Shown here: in pieces, positions 1-12,199 of the stretch
Position numbering within the stretch: the first letter of the stretch is position 1
Layout: each line of letters starts with the position of its first letter
Assembly (NCBI RefSeq): GCF_945859685.1
Contig: NC_079147.1
Span: forward strand, 302,372,485-302,436,484
DNA length: 64,000 bases
Direction: 5' to 3'
Origin: Eupeodes corollae
Taxonomy: Eukaryota > Arthropoda > Insecta > Diptera > Syrphidae
The notes under the pieces: generated by a model
Database searches by the model: none
What the model saw: only the letters and a program-made list of their open reading frames with translations
What the model was told of the DNA's origin: nothing
Translations under genes and position numbers: made by a program

Positions 1-829
1 GCCATCTCATCACTGGCCCGATGAACAATGTTGTTTTGGGGCAATGACGAGGAGAGACAGAAAAACTCACGCACGCACGCGATGGCTAAAAGGTATGTAC
101 CTGAACTTTTGTTGTATGTCGAAATGGGTTAATACCATGCTTGAGGGAGTATATAGTTGTTGTTGTTGCTGTTATGAGGGAGATAAAAGGTATATGATGG
201 CGAAGAGTCGTCCATGAGGCGATAATTTGATGCAAATTGGGATGAGCCAAGTTAATTGATTCAAGATTATACCGCCTTAGTTTGGGGTTAAGCAGGTATT
301 TGACGGGGATTCATTTGGCTAAACATCATCTGAAGCAGGGCGCAAACACTTGAAAGGTATATGGTCGAATTTAAAAGGAATTTTTGGTTTATTAATTCTT
401 TTTTTCTTTTGTTTAACTTAAGGCGATTAATTGGCATGAACGGCATGACGGCTTTTAACGAAAGAGTTAACTAGGAGTGAAATTGTCAGAAAATGGGGTT
501 TTATGTTAATTTTATTTATATTTCAAATACGTCAGATCCGTATTCGTTAATTGTGACCCAAACTAGAAATAAGTTTTGTTGTAAGACTTTAAAATAGCTG
601 TGGTGTAGTTGAGTTTTATACAAGAAGGGACAATCATTAAACATACAAAGTTATACAAATCTGTTTTTGACATTTGATTGGTTTAGTTGACATATTAAGC
701 CCTTTACACCAATTTTTCAATAATTCTGTGTCGACGACAAGGAAGGGGTCAATTTTATTAGATTTTTTTCATATTTCCATCATTCATTATCATTGGAAAT
801 CTTTAACATTAAATTTTTATCAAGCTGTT
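1..829. other. AT-rich non-coding DNA, no gene seen
   Basis: No open frame of convincing length or composition and no recognisable transposon motif. The stretch is AT-rich with short homopolymer runs. It reads like intergenic or intronic insect DNA. Confidence 0.5.
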
Positions 830-2040
830 CAATGACTGGTATAAATTATTCAATAAATAAAATAAAACTTGTCCCATATTCCGTCTTTGAAAATTATACC
901 AATTATAATTTTTACTAGTATAGAAGTTTATTATTTTGACTAGTATAATAGTTTATACCAGTAAAAATAAGTTATAATTGATTTTTATGAAAGTGGTAGA
1001 TAAAAATATCATGTTTGTCGCTGATTGGTATATATATTTTTTAAAGACTCCAATATAAGACAGTTTATACCAAACACACATTTATTCTCCAATTTTTATG
1101 TATTAACACAGAAATATTCAGAATTGCACAAAAAAAATCACAATATTGGTCTTATTAGTTAGAATGGTATAAGGGAATGCCATTTTTTTCTATGCTTTGT
1201 CATGTACGAGTGAAAAAATAGTCATGTTTTTGGCATTGATTGGTATAATTTTGTATGACAAAAAACTATATATAAAAGTTTATACCAAAATACATTTACT
1301 TTTTACTTTAAATTTTTTTGCTCGAAAAGCTCACGAAAACAACACAATCCCATATATTTGAATGGTATAAATTAATTTACAATGAAAACCATTCATAAAT
1401 ATTATTTTTTGTTCTATATGTTTTGTTTTATCGAGTAAAAAATAGCTTTATAACTGTGACTGATTGGTATAATTTAAACAAAAAGGTGTAAATGCAAGTT
1501 TATACCAACATACATTTGTTTTTTACTTTTGATACTTATCGAAACAACATAAACTTGACGAAAACATCAAAACCAATATTAATTTAAGATAATTTATTTT
1601 CTGAATGGTATAATTGAAAGTAGGATAAATAAATATTAAATACGATACAAAAAATATAGAAATACTTTTTTTTTTCTATGTTTTCTATTTTTTGCATCAT
1701 TCAGTTTAGAATTGGTGTCAATTAGTATTTTATACCAGTAAAAAAAACACACTTCAAACTACTTTCCGCAAGGTTTTAAATTAAAAAGGGTTAAGATGAA
1801 GGTTGAAATTAAAAAGGACTCAGAATTGTCATAAATGAATTAAGTGAAACTTTGTTTATTTTTGTTTTGTAAGTTTTATACCAATGCAATAAATTTTGTC
1901 TTTTTCAATTTTTCTTAAAAAAGAATAAAGTCATTGACACTTTAATGTCAAAAACAAAGAAATAATATTTTGTTCCCAAGTTAACTTGTTTGAGGACCTT
2001 CACCTGTAGATAGCTTTTTTTTCTTTTTTATACCAATCAA
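830..2040. repeat. Diverged ~220-bp tandem array with GGTATAA / TTATACC motifs
   Basis: At least fifteen short copies of GGTATAA or its complement TTATACC lie in about 1.2 kb, in alternating orientation. Three motif classes each recur at about 200-240 bp: GATTGGTATA near 1023, 1238 and 1462; GTTTATACCAA near 1064, 1279 and 1499; GAATGGTATAA near 1162, 1360 and 1603. Flanking words such as ACATTTRTTTTTTACTTT recur with them, so this is a degenerate tandem repeat rather than chance. Each unit holds inverted motif pairs. The edges blur on both sides. No coding content is seen. Confidence 0.6.
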
Positions 2041-4455
2041 TTGAAAAATAATTTCTCACTACAAAATAACAAAATTTACAATAAAAATTAAAAAAAAAAA
2101 ACTACAAGGTATGATATATACGTTCCAACCAATATTGTTTTATAGCCCATAAAATACACTTAAAAGTTTAACATTCAAAGGGGGTCTGTTTTCTGACAGT
2201 TAAAATAAATTCTTTTTCGCTGCATGCAACACAGCTTAGCACTTATGCTGGTTGGCAAAAGTCGTGACATAGAAACAAAAACATACACCACACCGACTGT
2301 CGACGCGGACAAGCAATCTCATCCATCAAAATATTTTACATTCGAGTTAAAGTTTGTATTTATATAAAACGTTCTGCACCAGGAAGTTTATTGCCAATTG
2401 CTATAGTGCGCTCTTGGTTCTACCAAAAGAACACATAACCTACCATCATCATCATCATCATCTGCATCATCTTTTCAGGCTTCGTCAAATACAAACATCA
2501 TCTTGGGTCTGCATTGCTTCGTACCGCCCGCCACCGCGTCGTCGGTGCTGTTGGCCTTCGGTGAATCATTGGACAAGCGCGCAAAACAAATACTAAATCT
2601 ACAATCATAAAAACGCCAAATCAATTTAAAACCGTTGGCTATGGTCATCATCGCCTTCAAGAGAAGCATCAACCAGTATTTGTAGGATGCCAGGACTCAG
2701 GAGCACCAGCATCAGCATCAGTCTACATCATCATCATCTTAGTTGGTCTTGTGCATCTTTCAAGCAGTCAACGCCAAGCCGCTGTGTTTCATCGTGGTTT
2801 GGCCATCAAAAAATATGCCCATCATGCACTTCCGTCTACTGCTCGCCGCCGCTGCCTGCTATTCACCTAACCTTCTCTTGGCCCTCCTTCGTGCCGCCTT
2901 CGTTTGCCCGTTGCCAACGGCGAAATAAACTACAATCAACACAACATTATCGATATGTTACAATTTTTATTTTCATGTGACTTATATAGAGTGGAGCTGT
3001 TTTTCCTGCTGCAAGTCCCGAATTGCGATCCTGGAAATTCAATTGCCGCCTCAGGGAAGCTACACCACCACCGCCGCCGCGCCACCGCACTTAGGGCCGC
3101 CATGCTGCTGCATATATGAAATGCCCGCCGGATCTCGATCAATATAAATGTAGGTACGCGATCTGTGTGAGAAGAAAACGTGCTGGGAAGAAAAATTACC
3201 ATTGGAATGGTTCTTCTGGATGTACCTGCCTTTCCATGGCATCAGCCTCAATTCAGAGTACCCGAAAGATCTCTTTCGATGTGAGCTGGACAGACATTGT
3301 GCTCCAAGGAGGGTTTAGGTTATTCTTTTTCTTAATTTTGTATTCTGTCGGACAGCGGTCTCGTGTGTCGTCGTCATTGAGGTTGTATAAGTCTTCCTGA
3401 TATATTTTTCAACTTTCTTTAACACTGAAAGGCCAATTTGGTGTCCCAAAATGAGAGCATCACCATCATCATCATCTTTCAAATAATCCAACATTTTTTT
3501 TCGGGGACATATTGACGGGTGACATTATTTCCTTATTCTTGTTTTTCTTTTTGTGTATCTGGCAATGATATATCCGTCGTTGACAGTTTGACAGGAATTA
3601 GCGATGTTTGTTAACTTTTTTGGTTTTGTTTGATTTTAAGTTGTGATTTTTTTAAAAAGGTACTTTCTTCCTCTTTGATCAAAAAACTTGGATTTTTACA
3701 AGAAAAACAAATAATGTCAATACGGAAATGCAACGACTTGAGGAGAATCAAAATCCAAATATTGTAAATCCGTGACTTTTATGGTATTCTGAAAAACTTA
3801 CTTCAAATCAACGCACCGGGGGCTTTGTTAGTTTAAATTTTTTTTGTTTCCTGTCGGAAATTGATAAATGATTTCAGTAGACTTCAAAAAATTCAATCGA
3901 AATGGAATCTTGACCAACTTAATTTCTCAGTACATAGTACGTAGAGGTAAACTGAAATGTCGTCCAAATGAATAATCCAAAAATTTTAATTTCGGCCTAA
4001 AACTGCCAATTTTTCAATTTGATCTTTTGATCTTAAATATTAACAAAATTACTAAAATCCTTGGGATTTCCAAAAAGACAAATATTTGCTTACAAGCTAT
4101 TCAAATTTCTGGGAAGTGAAGCCCCGAAACATTCAACCTTTTGACGACATTTTAGAGCTGACGGTTCCATTCGGACAAAACCCTAAGGAACCGAAGAAAC
4201 TCTGCTCTTCCTTGTGCCATGACGGACGTACCGATTGTAAACAAGTAGTTTATCCACAGTTCTTTGTCTGACTGTATTTAAAAGAAGTAACGCCTCTGAT
4301 GGAATGAAGCTGCTTAAATGTGCAATTTAAAAATACTCGTTGTTCGAATTGAAATTCCCGAAAAATAAATTGTTGGTCAAAGACACAGCTCTTGCAATGT
4401 GACAAACGAGTTTTATCAAGAAATCGTTAATTCTCCTGATTTGCGTCCCCTTGTG
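2041..4455. other. Non-coding DNA with CAT-rich low complexity
   Basis: Low-complexity CAT/CAG runs occur at about 2443-2472 and 2700-2740, and again near 3462-3476. Open frames of 60-97 codons here come from these runs; their His/Ser/Leu-rich translations contain no domain I recognise. The 2400-3120 part is more GC-rich than its surroundings. It could hold a regulatory region or untranslated exon of a host gene, but nothing in the sequence proves it. Confidence 0.45.
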
Positions 4456-4459
4456 GCTT

Positions 4460-5590
4460 GTATAGCATCTAGTTGGAATAGTTGAAGATTAAACTATTCG
4501 ATGTAAGCCGGTACAGCATCGTAAACACTGCCGCTAAAAAATCTGAAATGTCTACATATGGGAAACAGTATGGAAGCGGGCAATGAAGCAAATTACCTTA
4601 AATCTGGGGTCAAGCCGACTCTGTAAAACAACCGTTTCGTCGGACCGAAGGCTTCACAGGCCCTGGTCAGAGCAGCACATACATGTCTGTCGAAATACAA
4701 AAACTGATAAAACCAGAGACACCGAGGTACTTCAGTACACTTTTGCTCGTTAATCGCTGCCCGTTAAGATCAACGATGACCTCCTTGGCCTAGCCAACGA
4801 AATCCGTAACAGATTTGTTTTCGACTTCTGCTCGTTTATTTTCAATTTGCATCTGTCGCAATATCGCAAAATCTTGTCGAAATTCGCTGCAAGAGAGTTC
4901 TAACAGCTTCAAACTTTCAGGCCGTTCTGTACGCAATTAGATCGTCGGCATACGCAATATCCTTGGTTAAATTAGCTACCAGATCACTGCTTAAATGCTG
5001 AAGAAGACCATTTTCAATTTCTAATGTTGTGATAAAAGTAACATTGCCACTTTTGACAACAAACTTTCTACAGTTAGACATTTCGTAAAGTATATATTTA
5101 CAACAATGGATTGCTTATTCCAAGCCTCTAACCATACGGTGTCAAAACCAAAACCTTTTTCAAATCAACCAGAACAGCACCTGTGCATATTTTGTATTGA
5201 TTTCTTATATTGGATATCAGAAACAAGTTTAGAAGCAGCATGAATTGCGCAAGACCAGCCTTTAACCTAAACTGTTTATCCAGAATTATTTTGTTGTCCG
5301 CAGCTCACTTAGTCAGAGCCCTATTGATAATCTTCTTGAAAAGTTGGCTGAAGCTCCGAAGAAGACTTATCGACCTAAGATTTGAAGGGTTGGAGTTGTC
5401 CTTTGCCTTTTTTCAGAAGAGGAACAACCACCGTGGTTTTTGGACGTATTATTCAGTGCATTATTGAAGAGTTTGGTATAAATGCCAATTGTCTCAATCG
5501 TTAAAAGTCTTAGCACAACGTTTGATATACCAGCGATACCTGCTGAATTTTTTTTCTTTATTACCTAAAAATCAGCCGGAGCTCCATCTT
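4460..5590 (-). pseudogene. Non-LTR retrotransposon (LINE) fragment, reverse transcriptase region, minus strand
   Basis: The complement reads as a decayed reverse transcriptase. The catalytic palm motif appears as IAYADDLIAYRTA at about 4920-4960. Downstream come a KINEQKSK-type segment and a DRHV...LTRA segment typical of the post-palm part of insect LINE polymerases, split by frameshifts and stops. Upstream sequence to about 5590 reads as RT-like in pieces only. No endonuclease domain or 3' tail is visible, so this is an internal fragment. The clade cannot be fixed; jockey, R1 and I groups are all possible. Confidence 0.65.
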
Positions 5591-5596
5591 TGTTGT

Positions 5597-5640
5597 TGAA
5601 AAGTGTTAGTCCAGCGCACTAACCATCACGTCACGGATAC
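5597..5640 (-). repeat. SINE remnant (tRNA-like head only)
   Basis: The complement carries the A-box-like stretch GATGGTTAGTGCGCTGGAC, matching the head of the SINE at 17306-17555. The rest of the SINE is missing. It lies between the LINE fragment on its left and the mariner on its right. Confidence 0.55.
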
Positions 5641-5747
5641 TGCGGTTTTAGACCTTAATAAACAGAAATGTCAACACAGTTTGACACTCTTCACTGTCAA
5701 ACCAACAACTATCGAGCTTACGCATTAAGATAAAAGAAAATCTTTTA

Positions 5748-7053
5748 TAGGGTGATTTTTTTAAGGTTAGGATTTTCATGCATTAGTATTTGACAGATCA
5801 CGCTGGATTTCAGACATGGTGTCAAAGAGAAAGATGCTCAGTATGCTTTGACATTTCATCATGAATAGACTTACTAACGAGCAACGCTTGCAAATCATTG
5901 AATTTTATTACCAAAATCAGTGTTCGATTCGAAATGTGTTTCGCGCTTTACGTCCGATTTATGGTCTACATAATCGACCAAGTGAGCAAACAATTAATGC
6001 GATTGTGACCAAGTTTCGCACTCAGTTTACTTTATTGGACATTAAACCAACCACACGAATGCGTACAGTGCGTACAGAAGAGAATATTGCGTCTGTTTCT
6101 GAGAGTGTTGCTGAAGACCGTGAAATATCGATTCGTCGCCGTTCGCAGCAATTGGGTTTGTGTTATTCGACCACATGGAAGATTTTACGCAAGGATCTTG
6201 GTGTAAAACCGTATAAAATACAGCTCGTGAAGGAACTGAAGCCGAACGATCTGCCACAACGTCGAATTTTCAGTGAATGGGTCCTAGAAAAGTTGGCAGA
6301 AAATCCGTTTTTTTATCGACAAAATTTGTTCAGCGATGAGGCTCATTTCTGGTTGAATGGCTACGTAAATAAGCAAAATTGCCGCATTTGGAGTGAAGAG
6401 CAACCAGAAGCCGTTCAAGATCTGCCCATGCATCCCGAAAAATGCACTGTTTGGTGTGGTTTGTACGCTGGTGGAATCATTGGACCGTATTTTTTCAAAG
6501 ATGCTGTTGGACGCAACGTTAGGGTGAATGGCGATCGCTATCGTTCAATGCTAACAAACTTTTTGTTGCCAAAAATGGAAGAACTGAACTTGGTTGACAT
6601 GTGGTTTCAATAAGATGGCGCTACATGCCACACAGCTCGCGATTCTATGGCCATTTTGAGGGAAAACTTCGGAGAACAATTCATCTCAAGGAATGGACCG
6701 GTAAGTTGGCCACCAAGATCATGCGATTTGACGCCTTTAGACTATTTTTTTGGGGCTACGTCAAGTCTAAAGTCTACACAAATAAACCAGCAACTGTTCC
6801 AGCTTTGGAAGACAACATTTCCGATGAAATTCGGGCTATTCCGGCCGAAATGCTCGAAAAAGTTACAAAAAATTGGACTTTCCGAATGGACCACCTTAGA
6901 CGCAGCCGCGGTCAACATTTAAATGAAATTATCTTCAAAAAGTAAATGTCATGGACCAATCTAACGTTTCAAATAAAGAATCGATGAGATTTTGCAAATT
7001 TTATGTGTTTTTTTTTTTTTTTTAAAGTTCTCAAGCTCTTAAAAAATCACCGT
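5748..7053 (+). mobile_element. Mariner-type DNA transposon, DD41D (rosa-like), ~1.3 kb
   Basis: Imperfect terminal inverted repeats bound the element: GGTGATTTTTTTAAG at about 5751 on the left, and the complement of CTTAAAAAATCACC at 7037-7050 on the right. TA dinucleotides lie at both outer edges, as expected for IS630-Tc1-mariner insertion, though the exact base of each edge is uncertain. The single gene inside (5861-6945) encodes a transposase with one nonsense codon and one frameshift. Overall length and organisation match a complete mariner, so the copy is whole but inactive. Confidence 0.85.
5861..6945 (+). pseudogene. Mariner transposase (DD41D), broken by one stop and one frameshift
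   Basis: The product would cut and rejoin the element at TA sites. It starts MNRLTNEQRLQIIEFYYQN, a helix-turn-helix DNA-binding domain in roughly residues 1-120. The catalytic aspartates are D159 in FSDEAHF, D252 in DGATCHTA and D294 in TPLDYFF. There are 41 residues between the second and third, the DD41D spacing reported for rosa-type mariners of fruit flies. The glutamine expected just before DGATCH is a TAA at 6611-6613. One T is missing from the T-run near 6743-6750, so the C-terminus (ending LNEIIFKK) continues in another frame. All three catalytic residues survive, so inactivation is recent. Confidence 0.9.
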
Positions 7054-8185
7054 TTATTATAAGTGCCTTCGGGTAGAATTTCAAAAACTAGTCCCCTTTA
7101 AGTGATAGGACACAGATTTTTATTTACTTTTGTATACTTTTGTAAAAAAACTAATTCATGCAATCTATTTCACTCACAGGCTGCTTAGATATTTATAGCT
7201 TCATTTCAATCATGCCTCCTGTTTTTAACACTTAATTACTCATCACTTCCCTATACTCAAAGCCTGTTCCAGCACTACCTATTTTTAATAACAAAACAAA
7301 CATAACGCCAAAAAAGCTGCTTTACTGTACACAACATTCTCCCCCCTGACAAATTTCAACAAAAAAAGAAGAAAGACAGAAGTAAAAAGTTAAATAAAGT
7401 GTCGAATTGCACTTCGTTAATTGCTGACGCCAATGATAGATGAATGGAGCTTATACCCGTACATATATACCTTTATAGAGCTAATCCGGCTTCATCAATT
7501 ACATTTTTTTCTTCTCAGGTTTATTTTCATCTTTTTTGTTTCTTTTTTTTTTATTGTTTACAAATGTGTTTATTTATTTTTCTTTTTTGATTATTTGTCT
7601 GGATTGAGACACCTTTTTTATTATTTATTGTTTTATATTGTTCCATTGTGATTTAGGGCGACTTTAGTTTAAGTTAGTAAACAAAATATTCACCTTGAGA
7701 ATTTCATCAAAAAAAAGCGATGGAGAACTTAAATTACGAGCATATAATTTTCAAAACAAAATAACTTCGCAATCTGATTTCATGAAATTAAAAACGTTTC
7801 TACGGCGAGGTTTCCACTTAGACAAATAAATAATAGCAAATAACCTCACTTGGATAAAATTCTGACAAAATTAAGTTTGAGAAAATAGCTTTAGTTATTT
7901 GAACATATCACTTCCTAAGGAGGGAATTTATAGGAATTGATATAATACTGCCCAGTTTTTGACATATTGACATCTGGCGAAGTTTAAAAACAAAAATACC
8001 GTTTACAAATTACTCCTAAAAATTATTAGATACAAATTGGTCTTCGAGTAAAATGTTTTGGGAACATAGAAAACCTAAAACTTATTTTATCTTAGGGTTT
8101 GTTGATAGCGATGGGTTGATATTATTTTGCTAACTTTTTGTCAAAATATCTTCTTTTAATCAATCACTAAAGACATTTTTAAGGC
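7054..8185. other. AT-rich non-coding DNA, no gene seen
   Basis: T-rich sequence. A 76-codon open frame at 7421 is mostly Phe, Leu and Tyr read out of poly-T and is not a credible gene. No transposon motifs were recognised. Confidence 0.5.
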
Positions 8186-8189
8186 AAGT

Positions 8190-8640
8190 TACATCGTCGT
8201 TGAGCAACACATGCAAATGATTAAACTTTATGATTAAAATGTGTGTTCTCCAGAAGCAACGAGGAGAGCATCATATTTTCAAATCGACTATTGAATGTGT
8301 GTCCCAATTTGAGTAAACCGGCTCAGTGAACTATCAGCCAATACCACCCGTACGTCAAAAAAAACGCTGGATCTGCTTAAAACATCATGCCGCAGACCAC
8401 AACATACGAAAAACACCGAGATCATGTGATTCGACCCCTTTAGACTTTTTTAAATTGTACTTCTGTGCGAATAAGCCGTAAGCCACTTCGAAGGTAGCAT
8501 AATCGATACCATTGTTCGAAATCAGCCTAATGTATGCGCGAACTCATCGAAAACTGAGCTTTTCGAATGCGCGTCAATCAGCGAAGTCGTAAGGGCCATT
8601 TAAGAGATTTAATGGAAAGATATTAGGTTTTATTAATTAA
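8190..8640 (+). mobile_element. Internally deleted second mariner-like copy
   Basis: Short translated pieces line up with the two ends of a mariner transposase. At about 8205-8360 are an N-terminal helix-turn-helix-like segment and a TGSVN segment typical of the linker. At about 8415-8450 is PRSCDSTPLDFF, the third catalytic aspartate region. At 8565-8632 the C-terminus FRMRVNQRSRKGHLRDLMER ends at a stop. The middle of the gene, with the first two aspartates, is missing. The sequence differs from the 5748-7053 copy, so it belongs to another subfamily. No terminal repeats were located. Confidence 0.65.
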
Positions 8641-8849
8641 TTTCGTTAAAGATTGGTTACAAGTTAAAATATATTCAAAACTCATTTTGGTATGACTTTG
8701 TCGTCTGCCAAATTTATAATACAATTAATAAAGATAAGTTAGTCATTTCTGTCATGTAGAAAATGCTTGATATCCTTACTTTCGAAAACAAAAACCACAT
8801 TTCTTCAATTTGATACATAATTTAGATCCAATAATATCCCTCGATGTTC

Positions 8850-11800
8850 AAATGGTAGACCTGTGCATTCAAGAGGACACAAGCGTCCACGAGTTTTTCT
8901 CAAAACCAACCTCTGTCTATCAACTCCTACTCTCAACTCCCCGTGGTGAACATCGGGTGCCTAGTACCTGAATTGGAGATTGGGTTTCAACCCCAGTGGA
9001 AAGTTGTTGGGGAAAGCAAACGAGAGAGGAGGAGTGGTGTTTCCACTAAGGCACCAATCCTTATCCAGAAGGCAGCGGAGGAATTCCCGAGATAGAATCA
9101 ACGGTGGCGTCTACAGTTCCAGTGTGGTTGAACTACTTAGTGAACACCTTGTGGGGCTTCTTCGACTTATTCGGAGCCCAGGCCTATAAAGAGCGGTTTT
9201 ATCCGCATCCACATCTTTCAAGTTATACTTAGGATCTGACCCTCCAGGTTGGGGGCTGTGCCGTCGGGGTGACTTCCTGGCCACGTAAAAGCTTTCATAG
9301 TTGTGAAGCACCAACAATCCTCGGATACGGACGGATTTATTGTTGCCAACCAACGCAAACGAATTAAGGACAACAAAGTTCGGATATGAGCGTGGAATGT
9401 TAGGTCGCTTAACAGAAAACGTGCGGCCGAAGAATTAGCGGAGGCCCTAGACCGCTATTAAGCATCCGCCATCCAGGAAATACGATGGGAAGATCCGGGC
9501 AAAAAGAGAATGAAAAATTGCGATTTTTACTATGGTGACTGCTACCACGAAAACCAACAGCGCTTATTTGAATGCGGATTCATCATTGGAGCCAGACTTA
9601 GGCAAGGAGTCTTGAGCTAGATATGCATCAATGAGCGCCACATGACCATAAGCATCAAGGCTAAATTCGGCAACATTAGACTTATATACGCACGCCCCCA
9701 CAGAAGAGAAAGACGACAACACCAAAGATATGTTCTTCGAGCTCTTAGACAAAACATATAAGCAGTGTCCTAGCTACGATATCAAAATTGTCCAGGGTGA
9801 TTTTAATTCCAAGTTAGGAAGGGAAGACATCTTTGGTGGAATAATCGGGAAGACAACACTTCCGACAATGGATTCAGGCTCATAGATTTTGCTGCGGGGC
9901 GAAACGTCATGGTAGCCAGTACTCGTTTTCCACACATCAACATCCACAAAGGAACTTGGAGTTCTCCAGATCAATCTACCGTCAACCAGATTGACCATAT
10001 TGCGATCGACGCTAGGGACGCTTCTAGCATCATTGATATCCGAACCTTCCGAGAAGCTAACATCGACTCGGACCACTACCTCGTTGTAGCCAAGGTAGTA
10101 CTTCGGATTTCCAGACCCAAGGCAAAACAGGGAGGTGCTGGGAGAAGGTACAACGTCGAACGGCTACAATCGCCAGAGATCGCCAAATCCTTTTCCGACC
10201 GTGTTACAAGTCCCCTCTCTCGAAGTTCTATGCCGCCAACACAATGTATCGAAAACCAGTGGCAACATTGCCAAAATGCAATTAAAGAAGCCGCCTTTGA
10301 TGTGCTGGGTTTCAAACAACCACCAACAAGGAACCCCTGGTTTGATGAGGAATGTCGGCAGGCAAATGCAGCCAAACAACAGGCACGCAAAGCGGCGCTG
10401 CATAAAAGGACGAGAGCTGCTCGTGAGCTCTATGAACAGAAGAGGCGAGAGGAACGCCGACTTCTCAGAAGGAAAAAGAGAGGGAATGAGAAGCGTGCGG
10501 TCGAAGATGTTGAGAGTTTTAAAAGCAGGAATGAAGTTCGAAAGTTTTATGAACAGGTGAAACAAAATTCACAGGAACATTAACATAAAACCGAAGGCCA
10601 CGAAGACGAAAGTGCAAACATCATAGTGGCACCACAGTCAATGCTGAGGATATGGAAGGACCACTTCTGCAGACTGTATAACGGCGACGAAGAACTGAAT
10701 TCCGCTGTCAGGCAGGAAGATCCATTCAATATAGATGACGAAAGCCAACAATCCCGTCCTCCAGACTTAGACGAAGTAAAGATTGCCATATCTAAGCTAA
10801 AGTCTAATAAAGCCGCTGGAGCGGATGGCTTGAATGCCGAGCTCTTTAAATCAGTTGGAGATAAGTTGGTTAGGAGCATGCACCAACTTATCTGTAAGAT
10901 ATTATCGAAAGAAAACATGGCCATTGAATGGAACCTCAGTATTGTTTGCCCGATCCTGAGAAAAGGAGACCCTCTAAACTGCACCAACTATAGAGGAATC
11001 AGTCTACTTAACATCGCCTATAAAATCTTCTCTACCGTATAATGTGAACGTCTAAAGCCCATCATCAACAACCTGATAGGTGCTTATCAGTGTGGTTTTA
11101 GACCTAGGAAATTCCACAGTTGATCAAATATTCACATTACGGCAGATCCTGGAAAAAACCCAAGAACATCAAATCGACACCCACCATCTTTTCATATTTC
11201 AAGGCCGCATATGACAGCATCTACAGTTACGAGCTGTATAGAGCCATGTCTAGTTTTGGCATCCCTGCCAAACTCGTCCGTTTGTGCAGGATGACCATGG
11301 AGAATTCACGGTGCTCCATAAAGGTTGGAAACAACTTAACAGAACCTTTCGATGTCAAAAAAAGTTTTAGATAAGATGATGCGCTGTCACGTTATTTTTT
11401 TAACATCGTGCTTGAAAGAATAGTGCAGAGCTCACACGTCAACACTAGAGGCACTATCTTTCAAAAGTGTGTCCAATTATTAGCGTATGCTGATGACATT
11501 GACATAATCGGAAGAACTCAGCGTGATGTCAATGGGGCTTTTGTGAGTATTCAGGCAGAGGCGGCAAAAATGGGTTTAACGGTTAATGTGGGCAAAACAA
11601 AGTACATGCTGTCGTCAAGAAAGGACATAAAATACCGACGTCTTGGTCAAAACATCACCATCGACAGACGTAACTTTGAGGTAGTCAAGGACTTCGTCGA
11701 CCTTGGCTCCGCTATTAATTTAGAAAACAAGACCAGCGCTGAGGTCAAACGAAGAATAACTCTTGCTAATCGCTGTGTCTTTGGGCTAAGAAAGCAATTG

Positions 11801-12183
11801 GATGGCAAAGCCACTCTACGGTCTACGGTCCCGTATGCATCGGAGGGGAGTGGAGGAGAAGATGGAATGACGAGCTGTACGGGCTGTAGAGCGACGTAGA
11901 CTTGCCAGAAGGGTAAAAGTCCAACGACTAAGATGGCTGGGTCACGTAGACTGCATGGAAACCAATACTCCGGCCCGGAAAGTCTTCGAATGCACACCTA
12001 CAGGACAGCGCAGTAGAAGAAGACCGTGATCCAAGTGGCGCTCACAAGTGGAAGGTGACCTCAACCAACTTGGAGCGCGAAACTGGAGACATGTAGCCAG
12101 GGACCGAGCTAGATGGAGAAGTTTGTTGGCTGAGGCCCTGGTTCACACAGGACTGTAGCGCAACCTTAAGTAAGTAAGTAATA
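8850..12183 (+). mobile_element. RTE-like LINE, family A, copy 1 (near full length, degenerate)
   Basis: A ~3.3-kb non-LTR retrotransposon. A GC-richer leader occupies about 8850-9390. It is followed by an endonuclease domain, a reverse transcriptase domain, a short C-terminal region and a short 3' end finishing in CTTAAGTAAGTAAGTAA. A short tandem TAAG tail instead of poly-A, and a total length near 3.3 kb, are typical of the RTE clade. The coding part is broken by several stops and frameshifts. A second copy is at 62236-64000 (minus) and a shorter one at 26870-27780. The 5' boundary is approximate. Confidence 0.85.
9385..12160 (+). pseudogene. RTE-A endonuclease / reverse transcriptase pseudogene
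   Basis: The apurinic-type endonuclease reads from WNVRSLNRKRAAEEL (about 9394) through QGDFN near 9795, GTWSSPDQSTVNQIDHIAID (about 9953-10012) and SDHYLV near 10070. The reverse transcriptase follows: AGADGLNAELF near 10815, CTNYRGISLLN near 10981, FKAAYDS near 11201 and LLAYADDIDIIGRTQ near 11480, so the catalytic YADD box is kept. Stops fall near 9460, 10581 and 11041, with frameshifts between the pieces. Beyond QLDGKA (about 11812) about 200 bp are missing relative to copy 2, and the same gap is in copy 3. The frame resumes near 11830 and the C-terminus is scrambled. Confidence 0.85.
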
Positions 12184-12199
12184 TCACTCGTAGTCGGAA

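Noticed and set aside
830..2040. GGTATAA words as a series of TATA-box promoters
   Set aside because: They occur in both orientations with ~220-bp period and no open frames follow; a tandem repeat explains them better.
2354..2980. Open frames of 80-97 codons rich in His and Ser
   Set aside because: They are CAT/CAG trinucleotide runs read in frame, overlapping each other in several frames, with no domain or splice context.
7421..7651. 76-codon Phe-rich frame that could look like a membrane protein
   Set aside because: It is a translation of T-rich DNA; no conserved pattern and no gene context.
10076..10565. Minus-strand frames of 104-133 codons
   Set aside because: They are antisense shadows of the RTE-A endonuclease-RT gene.
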